Assembly: GCA_964019415.1 (NCBI GenBank)
Contig: OZ025881.1
Location: 1,699,280-1,763,279 of the forward strand
Source of the DNA: Ianthella basta
Taxonomy: Eukaryota > Porifera > Demospongiae > Verongiida > Ianthellidae
DNA length: 64,000 bases
Reading direction: 5' to 3'
In this document: positions 55,802 through 64,000 of the stretch, piece after piece
Layout: every line of letters starts with the position of its first letter
Position numbering within the stretch: the first letter of the stretch is position 1
Program-made: the position numbers and the translations under genes
The notes under the pieces: model-generated
Databases searched by the model: none
What the model saw: the letters and a program-made list of their open reading frames with translations, nothing else
What the model was told of the DNA's origin: nothing

Positions 55802-56635
55802 GTATGGTGAGTGCGCAACAGGAAGAACCTTCTCAGCAATATCGAGGCCAGACCTCTCCGGAGACGACGCCATTTGTATTCGATAAGCGCCTGCATTACG
55901 TCATTGCTCTTTCCGGGAACGGGCTACGGCACCGTTGCATTCAATAGACGCTTCCGTGACGTCACAACAGGCTTCAAGGCTGACCAATGAGAATACTGCG
56001 CGCCTTTTGGCAGCACGCTGACCAATGAGATTACAGGGAACCGAATTCAAAATAATGCACAGTCAGCAGTTTTTGTTGTGGCCGTGACTGGGTGCTGCAC
56101 GGAGAGTCTTGAAAACGCTTCTTTTCTGGCAGAACACCGACTTCGCTGCGGACTCGGAACTAGAGAGGGCAATTTTAATCACTTTTGAGAGCTTTCGACC
56201 ATATCCAGCTGGACTTTGTTTTCGTCATTTGAAGAAGTCGCTCAACGGACCTTGTCTGCGCATCTTCCACGCCACAGTTTCGCGCAACAGAGCCGGACTC
56301 AGTGCTCGGTTCCTAGAATGCGTCCCTTTACGCATGTATTGGTATCTTGTCTAACCGACTTACCTTCGTGCGACGATTTTTAGCGGTCGCGTTTTTTCTT
56401 GGAGCGTCAAGATCCTCCGCAGCACTGATTGTCACGGTCCCAGTGAAATGGTAAGGCAGCTTCGCCTGACAGTACACACATTTGGCTCTGGATTCATTAT
56501 ATTCCTTCTTGATATCAGACCTCTTGCGCAATCAGAGCCCTGATATTGTGATATCAGACCTCTTTTCAGGTCTATATCACATATATAGGACCACCTGCTA
56601 ATGCTTAAATCTCTATAGTTGCGCAATCACCATAC
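55802..56635 (-). mobile_element. TIR element, copy C (834 bp), inverted
   Basis: Ends GTATGGTGAGTGCGCAAC and GTTGCGCAATCACCATAC; reverse-orientation relative of 44515-45343. Contains GACCAATGAGA/TCTCATTGGTC-type CCAAT-box-like motifs in both copies. Non-coding as far as visible. Confidence 0.8.
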
Positions 56636-56639
56636 TATA

Positions 56640-59036
56640 TATATATATATATATAAAATGGCCGACATATGTGAGGTGTATGATGTATTCAACCAGCCCG
56701 GCCCGCTCAGTCATGACATTTGATGGACCTAGCCAGATAATCCAACTGTTCTTGTCATTAGCAGGATTTCTTAATTAGTCGCAAAATGGCCGAGAAAAAT
56801 GAGGTTCATTGCATATCTTACTGACCCAGCCCTGCTAAGTCATGATACTAAGTGGATGTAGTTAGATGACCAATTTCCTCATATCATTAGCAGTATTGCT
56901 TAATTAGTCACAAAATGGAGGCGATGTTTTGAACAATCACATTTTGACACCAATTTGTAGGCATTTGTCGCTATGCTGGAGCAGAGCAGCACCAACATAT
57001 ACACTTGCTCACAACTATCCAGCCACAATATCCAGCTACTACACCACCACATAGATAAATACAACCACCATCACCACCACCACAGTGGAAGTTGCAATGA
57101 GCACACCAGTATGATATTATGTGCTAGAGCTGCAAGAAAACAGACCACCACATCAGGCGCTGCTACCACATACTACCACCACTACCACACAGTGCAAGTT
57201 ACAATATTACGGCCACCACATGCATTCCTAGATGAAAATGACCGCCACCACCACCACACTGTGCAAGTTTCAATGCATGCATTCAGTATATGCGCCATTG
57301 CTCTAGAAAAAACACCACCACCACCACCACCACACAGTGCAAGTTACAATATCGCAGCCACCACCACCTGTGTCAGTAGAGTATCTGTGCTAGTTGGTCA
57401 TAGAAAAAGACTACCACCAGTGCAAGTTACAGTGGCTACCACCACATGTGCCAGTAGAGTATCTGTGCTAGTTGGTCATAGAAAAAGACCACCAGTGCAA
57501 GTTACAGTGGCCCCGGACCAGCACACGCACCATTCGCACCACCACATGTGCCTGAAAGTAAATGCGCTCAATGGCTGAAGAAAAAGACCACCAGCGCAAG
57601 TTACAGCCGGTCAGAACCTGCACCGCCGCCATTGGAGTGCACGCTGCAGCAAGCAATTGTAAGCTTGCCTAAGGGCATGCCATTGAATTGAGGGTGCATG
57701 GGAAGAAATTCAATGGCATGCCCTTAGGCAAGTTACAATTGCTTGCTGCAGCGTGCACTCCAATGGCGGCGGTGCAGGTTCTGACCGGCTGTAACTTGCG
57801 CTGGTGGTCTTTTTCTTCAGCCATTGAGCGCATTTACTTTCAGGCACATGTGGTGGTGCGAATGGTGCGTGTGCTGGTCCGGGGCCACTGTAACTTGCAC
57901 TGGTGGTCTTTTCTATGACCAACTAGCACAGATACTCTACTGGCACATGTGATGGTAGCCACTGTAACTTGCACTGGTGGTAGTCTTTTTCTATGACCAA
58001 CTAGCACAGATACTCTACTGACACAGGTGGTGGTGGCTGCGATATTGTAACTTGCACTGTGTGGTGGTGGTGGTGGTGGTGTTTTTTCTAGAGCAATGGC
58101 GCATATACTGAATGCATGCATTGAAACTTGCACAGTGTGGTGGTGGTGGCGGTCATTTTCATCTAGGAATGCATGTGGTGGCCGTAATATTGTAACTTGC
58201 ACTGTGTGGTAGTGGTGGTAGTATGTGGTAGCAGCGCCTGATGTGGTGGTCTGTTTTCTTGCAGCTCTAGCACATAATATCATACTGGTGTGCTCATTGC
58301 AACTTCCACTGTGGTGGTGGTGATGGTGGTTGTATTTATCTATGTGGTGGTGTAGTAGCTGGATATTGTGGCTGGATAGTTGTGAGCAAGTGTATATGTT
58401 GGTGCTGCTCTGCTCCAGCATAGCGACAAATGCCTACAAATTGGTGTCAAAATGTGATTGTTCAAAACATCGCCTCCATTTTGTGACTAATTAAGCAATA
58501 CTGCTAATGATATGAGGAAATTGGTCATCTAACTACATCCACTTAGTATCATGACTTAGCAGGGCTGGGTCAGTAAGATATGCAATGAACCTCATTTTTC
58601 TCGGCCATTTTGCGACTAATTAAGAAATCCTGCTAATGACAAGAACAGTTGGATTATCTGGCTAGGTCCATCAAATGTCATGACTGAGCGGGCCGGGCTG
58701 GTTGAATACATCATACACCTCACATATGTCGGCCATTTTGAGACTAATTAAAAAATCCCGCTAATAACATAGGAAGGTGGACCACTTGGATGTGTCCACC
58801 AAGTTTCACGTCTCAACGAGCCCAGTTGCATTCATATACAAGATACCACTATGCATCGATATAAATGCACCATACATTAAGTGTTATGCTATGCACATTT
58901 ATATTAAGATTTAGCGGGCTGCTTGTAGAAGAACGAAGGCCTAATTAGAAATTCTGCCTCATTTAAAAGTCTTAAAATCTCCCATACTTCAAAAGCACAC
59001 CTATCACATGTTCGTGAGGGGTGCCTAACCCCCCGG
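56640..59036. repeat. Palindromic unit 1: about 1.05-kb arms plus 3' tail
   Basis: Arms 56640-57690 and 57706-58740 are near-perfect reverse complements around the 16-bp loop at about 57691-57706. Inner arms are built of CAGTGCAAGTTACA / TGTAACTTGCACTG subrepeats spaced about 75-80 bp with CCACCA runs. Outer arms hold about 130-bp subrepeats with GACTAATTAAGNAATCC. A unique tail (58740-59036) follows, ending GGTGCCTAACCCCCCGGGAA. Confidence 0.9.
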
Positions 59037-59096
59037 GAATTATATTATATTATATTATATTATATTATATTATATTATATTATATTATATTATATT
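59037..59096. repeat. (ATTAT)n tail of unit 1
   Basis: Pure pentanucleotide repeat; the same tail follows the CCCCCCGGGAA end at about 60785, 61672 and 63329. Confidence 0.95.
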
Positions 59097-60822
59097 ACCA
59101 CCACCACACAGTGCAAGTTACAATATCGCAGCCACCACCACCTGTGCCAGTAGAGTATCTGTGCTAGTTGGTCATAGAAAAAGAGCACCACCAGTGCAAG
59201 TTACAGTAGCCACCACCACATGTGCCAGTAGAGTATCTGCACTAGTTGGTCATAGAAAAAGACCACCAGTGCAAGTTACAGTGGCACCAGCACCATTCGC
59301 ACCACCACATGTGCCAGAAAGTAAATGCGCTCAATGGCTGAAGAAAAAGACCACCAGCGCAAGTTACAGCTGGTCAGAACCTGCACCGCCACCATTGGAG
59401 TGCACGCTGCAGCAAGCAAATGTAAGCTTACCTAAGGGCATGCCATTGAATTGAGGGTGCGTGGGAAGAAATTCAATGGCATGCCCTTAGGCAAGTTACA
59501 TTTGCTTGCTGCAGCGTGCACTCCAATGGTGGCGGTGCAGGTTCTGACCAGCTGTAACTTGCGCTGGTGGTCTTTTTCTTCAGCCATTGAGCGCATTTAC
59601 TTTCTGGCACATGTGGTGGTGCGAATGGTGCTGGTGCCACTGTAACTTGCACTGGTGGTCTTTTTCTATGACCAACTAGTGCAGATACTCTACTGGCACA
59701 TGTGGTGGTGGCTACTGTAACTTGCACTGGTGGTGCTCTTTTTCTATGACCAACTAGCACAGATACTCTACTGGCACAGGTGGTGGTGGCTGCGATATTG
59801 TAACTTGCACTGTGTGGTGGTGGTGGTGGTGTTTTTTCTAGAGCAATGGCGCATATACTGAATGCATGCATTGTACTGGTACCATGTGGTGGTGGTGGTG
59901 GTGGTCATTTTCATCTAGGAATGCATGTGGTGGCCGTAATATTGTAACTTGCACTGTGTGGTGGTGGTGGTAGTAGTATGTGGTAGCAGCACCTGATGTG
60001 GTGGTCTGTTTCCTTGCAGCTCTGGCACATAATATTATACTGGTGTGCTCATTGCAACTTCCGCTGTGGTGGTGATGATGGCGGTTGTATTTATCTATGT
60101 GGTGGTGAGTAGCTGGATATTGTGGCTGGATAGTTGTGAGCAAGTGTTGGTGCTGCTCTGCTCCAGCATAGCGGCAAATGCCTACAAATTGATGTCAAAA
60201 TGTGATTGTTCAAAACATCGCCTCCATTTTGTGACTAATTAAGCAATACTGCTAATGACATGAGGAAATTGGTCATCTAACTTCATCCACTTAGTATCAT
60301 GACTTAGCAGGGCTGGGTCGGTAAGATATGCAATGAACCTCATTTTTCTCGGCCATTTTGCAACTAATTAAGAAATCCTGCTAATGACATGAACAGTTGG
60401 ATTATCTGGTTAGGTCCATCAAGTGTCATGACTGAGCGGGCCGGGCTGGTTGAATACATCATACACCTCACATACGTCGGCCATTTTGAGACTAATTAAG
60501 AAATCCCGCTAATAACATAGGAAGGTGGACCACTTGGATGTGTCCACCAAGTTTCACGTCTCAACGAGCCAAGTTGCATTCATATACAAGATACCACTAT
60601 GCATCAATATAAATGCACTATACATTAAGTGTTATGCTATGCACATTTATATTAGGATTTGGCGGGCTGCTTGTAGAAGAACGAAGACCTAATTAAAAAT
60701 TCTGCCTCATTTAAAAGTCTTAAAATCTCCCATACTTCAAAGGCACACCTATCACATGTTCGTGAGGGGTGCCTAACCCCCCGGGAATTATATTATATTA
60801 TATTATATTATATTATATTATT
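59097..60822. repeat. Palindromic unit 2, left arm truncated
   Basis: Left arm 59097-59450, loop near 59455, full right arm to about 60500, tail to 60784, then (ATTAT)n. Confidence 0.85.
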
Positions 60823-61706
60823 TACTTTAGATTAGTGGTGTATATTGTAACTTGCACTGTATATATTATATTATAGCACCTGATGTGGTGGTCTGTTTCC
60901 TTGCAGCTCTGGCACATAATATTATACTGGTGTGCTCATTGCAACTTCCGCTGTGGTGGTGATGATGGCGGTTGTATTTATCTATGTGGTGGTGAGTAGC
61001 TGGATATTGTGGCTGGATAGTTGTGAGCAAGTGTTGGTGCTGCTCTGCTCCAGCATAGCGGCAAATGCCTACAAATTGATGTCAAAATGTGATTGTTCAA
61101 AACATCGCCTCCATTTTGTGACTAATTAAGCAATACTGCTAATGACATGAGGAAATTGGTCATCTAACTTCATCCACTTAGTATCATGACTTAGCAGGGC
61201 TGGGTCGGTAAGATATGCAATGAACCTCATTTTTCTCGGCCATTTTGCAACTAATTAAGAAATCCTGCTAATGACATGAACAGTTGGATTATCTGGTTAG
61301 GTCCATCAAGTGTCATGACTGAGCGGGCCGGGCTGGTTGAATACATCATACACCTCACATATGTCGGCCATTTTGAGACTAATTAAGAAATCCCGCTAAT
61401 AACATAGGAAGGTGGACCACTTGGATGTGTCCACCAAGTTTCACGTCTCAACGAGCCCAGTTGCATTCATATACAAGATACCACTATGCATCAATATAAA
61501 TGCACTATACATTAAGTGTTATGCTATGCACATTTATATTAGGATTTTGCGGGCTGCTTGTAGAAGAACGAAGACCTAATTAAAAATTCTGCCTCATTTA
61601 AAAGTCTTAAAATCTCCCATACTTCAAAGGCACACCTATCACATGTTCGTGAGTGGTGCCTAACCCCCCGGGAATTATATTATATTATATTATATTATAT
61701 TATATT
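60823..61706. repeat. Unit 3, right-arm part and tail only
   Basis: Starts inside the right arm (from about 60875, GCACCTGATGTGGTGG) after a TTTACTTTAGATTAGTGG linker, then tail and (ATTAT)n. Nearly identical to the end of unit 2. Confidence 0.85.
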
Positions 61707-63377
61707 AGTTGGTCATAGAGAAAAAGACCACCAGTGCAAGTTACAGTAGCCACCACCACATGTGCCAGTAGAGTATCTGCACTAGTTGGTCATAGAAAAA
61801 GACCACCAGTGCAAGTTACAGTGGCACCAGCACCATTCGCACCACCACATGTGCCAGAAAGTGAATGCGCTCAATGGCTGAAGAAAAAGACCACCAGCGC
61901 AAGTTACAGCTGGTCAGAACCTGCACCGCCGCCATTGGAGTGCACGCTGCAGCAAGCAAATGTAAGCTTGCCTAAGGGCATGCCATTGAATTGGGGTGCA
62001 TGGGAAGAAATTCAATGGCATGCCCTTAGGCAAGTTACAATTGCTTGCTGCAGCGTGCACTCCAATGGCGGCGGTGCAGGTTCTGACCGGCTGTAACTTG
62101 CGCTGGTGGTCTTTTTCTTCAGCCATTGAGCGCATTCACTTTCTGGCACATGTGGTGGTGCGAATGGTGCTGGTGCCACTGTAACTTGCACTGGTGGTCT
62201 TTTTCTATGACCAACTAGTGCAGATACTCTACTGGCACATGTGGTGGTGGCTACTGTAACTTGCACTGGTGGTCTTTTTCTCTATGACCAACTAGCACAG
62301 ATACTTTACTGGCACAGGTGGTGGTGGCTGCGATATTGTAACTTGCACTGTGTGGTGGTGGTGGCGGTGTTTTTTCTAGAGCAATGGCACATATACTGAA
62401 TGCATCCATTGTACTGGCACCATGTGGTGGTGGTGGTGGTCATTTTCATTTAGGAATGCATGTGGTGGCCGTAATATTGTAACTTGCACTGTGTGGTGGT
62501 GGTAGTAGTAGTATATAGTAGCAGCGCCTGATGTGGTGGTCTGTTTTCTTGCAGCTCTAGCACATAATATTATACTGGTGTGCTCATTGCAACTTCCACT
62601 GTGGTGGTGGTGATGGCGGTTGTATTTATCTATGTGGTGGTGTAGTAGCTGGATATTGTGGCTGGATAGTTGTGAGCAAGTGTACATGTTGGTGCTGCTC
62701 TGCTCCAGCATAGCGGCAAATGCCTACAAATTGGTTTCAAAATGTGATTGTTCAAAACATCGCCTCCATTTTGTGACTAATTAAGCAATACTGCTAATGA
62801 CATGAGGAAATTGGTCATCTAACTTCATCCACTTAGTATCATGACTTAGCAGGGCTGGGTCGGTAAGATATGCAATGAACCTCATTTTTCTCGGCCATTT
62901 TGCAACTAATTAAGAAATCCTGCTAATGACATGAACAGTTGCATTATCTGGCTAGGTCCATCAAGTGTCATGACTGAGCGGGCCGGGCTGGTTGAATACA
63001 TCATACACATCACATATGTCGGCCATTTTGAGACTAATTAAGAAATCCCGCTAATAACATAGGAAGGTGGACCACTTGGATGTGTCCACCAAGTTTCACG
63101 TCTCAACGAGCCAAGTTGCATTCATATACAAGATACCACTATGCATCAATATAAATGCACCATACATTAAGTGTTATGCTATGCACATTTATATTAGGAT
63201 TTGGCGGGCTGCTTGTAGAAGAACGAAGACCTAATTAAAAATTCTGCCTCATTTAAAAGTCTTAAAATCTCCCATACTTCAAAGGCACACCTATCACATG
63301 TTCGTGAGGGGTGCCTAACCCCCCGGGAATTATATTATATTATATTATATTATATTATATTATATTATATTATATTA
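61707..63377. repeat. Palindromic unit 4, left arm truncated
   Basis: Left arm 61707-61990, loop near 62000, full right arm, tail, (ATTAT)n at 63329-63377. Confidence 0.85.
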
Positions 63378-64000
63378 TTTACTTTAGATTAGTGGTGTAT
63401 ATTGTAACTTGCACTGTATATATTATATTATATTATATTACCACCAGTGCAAGTTACAGTGGCTCCGGGCCAGCACATGCAAGTTACAGCTGGTCAGAAC
63501 CTGCACTGCTGCCATTGTAATGCACGCTGCAGCAAGCAATTGTAAGCTTGCCTAAGGGCATGCCATTGAATTGAGAGCATGGGAAGAAATTCAATGGCAT
63601 GCCCTTAGGCAAGTTACAATTGCTTGCTGCAGCGTGCATTACAATGGCAGCAGTGCAGGTTCTGACCAGCTGTAACTTGCATGTGCTGGCCCGGAGCCAC
63701 TGTAACTTGCACTGGTGGTCTTTTTCAATGACCAACTAGCGCAGATACTCTACTGGCACATGTGGTGGTGGCTACTGTAACTTGCACTGGTGTTCTTTTT
63801 CCATGACTAGCTAGCGCAGATACTCTACTGGCACATGTGGTGGTGGCTACTGTAACTTGCACTGGTGGTGGTCTTTTTCTATGACCAACTAGCACAGATA
63901 CTCTACTGGCACAGGTGGTGGTGGCTGCGATATTGTAACTTGCACTGTGTGGTGGTGGTGGTGGTGTTTATTCTAAGGCAATGGCGCATATACTGAATGC
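63378..64000. repeat. Palindromic unit 5, incomplete at window end
   Basis: TTTACTTTAGATTAGTGG linker as in unit 3, short left arm (63441-63575), loop near 63580, right arm runs off the window. Confidence 0.85.

Noticed and set aside
56973..58421. 193-201-codon His-rich proteins beginning MLEQSSTNIYTCS on both strands
   Set aside because: Produced by the palindromic arms and ACC/CAC triplet runs; one inverted copy mirrors the other, with no splice or family support.
56640..64000. CRISPR-like array of regularly spaced repeats
   Set aside because: Eukaryotic context, repeats occur in both orientations with variable spacing and no cas genes.

Overview
The window is eukaryotic and looks like an early-branching metazoan, most probably a sponge. 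This rests on intron-rich genes with GT-AG (and some GC-AG) introns, animal-type genes (HOIP/RNF31, RNF213, RPUSD2, CRAL-TRIO, a CCDC42/CFAP73-like ciliary protein, phospholipase B), very abundant (CA)n tracts and many short foldback elements. The species cannot be fixed from sequence alone. All exon models below were built by hand from splice signals, phase continuity and remembered family alignments; no search or RNA evidence was available.

Layout. 1-1036: decayed partial duplicate of an RPUSD2 gene. 2496-12765 (+): a 14-exon gene whose frame joins a TKL-like protein kinase, a coiled coil and the complete RBR plus LDD module of HOIP/RNF31. 13130-17746 (-): the intact 13-exon RPUSD2 gene, convergent with the kinase-HOIP gene. 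18063-22106 (+): CRAL-TRIO lipid-transfer protein, divergent from RPUSD2 across a 316-bp promoter. 22858-23880 (+): intronless coiled-coil protein with adaptor-like tyrosine motifs. 25117-28596 (+): CCDC42/CFAP73-like gene with a duplicated alternative last exon at 29497. 30459-31739 (-): 5' part of a phospholipase-B-like gene, next to a decayed copy of a SAM-domain exon. 32448-41474 (-): about 20 exons of an RNF213-like E3 C-terminal half, ending in a SAM domain.

41.8-64 kb is essentially mobile and repetitive DNA: a composite of three 281-bp units with TATA boxes flanked by a 13-bp direct repeat; three copies of an 830-910-bp terminal-inverted-repeat element; a broken IS630/Tc1-type transposase; an intact 947-codon LINE (RTE-like); and, from 56.6 kb to the window end, a tandem array of a large palindromic element whose units end in (ATTAT)n. 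A diverged relative of that array sits at 46.9-47.3 kb.

Functional themes. Two very different ubiquitin ligases (HOIP-type RBR and RNF213-type) lie within 30 kb of each other, and the HOIP catalytic module appears fused to a kinase in place of its usual PUB and zinc-finger N-terminus. The most distinctive findings are this kinase-HOIP fusion, the RNF213-SAM fusion, and the palindromic array.
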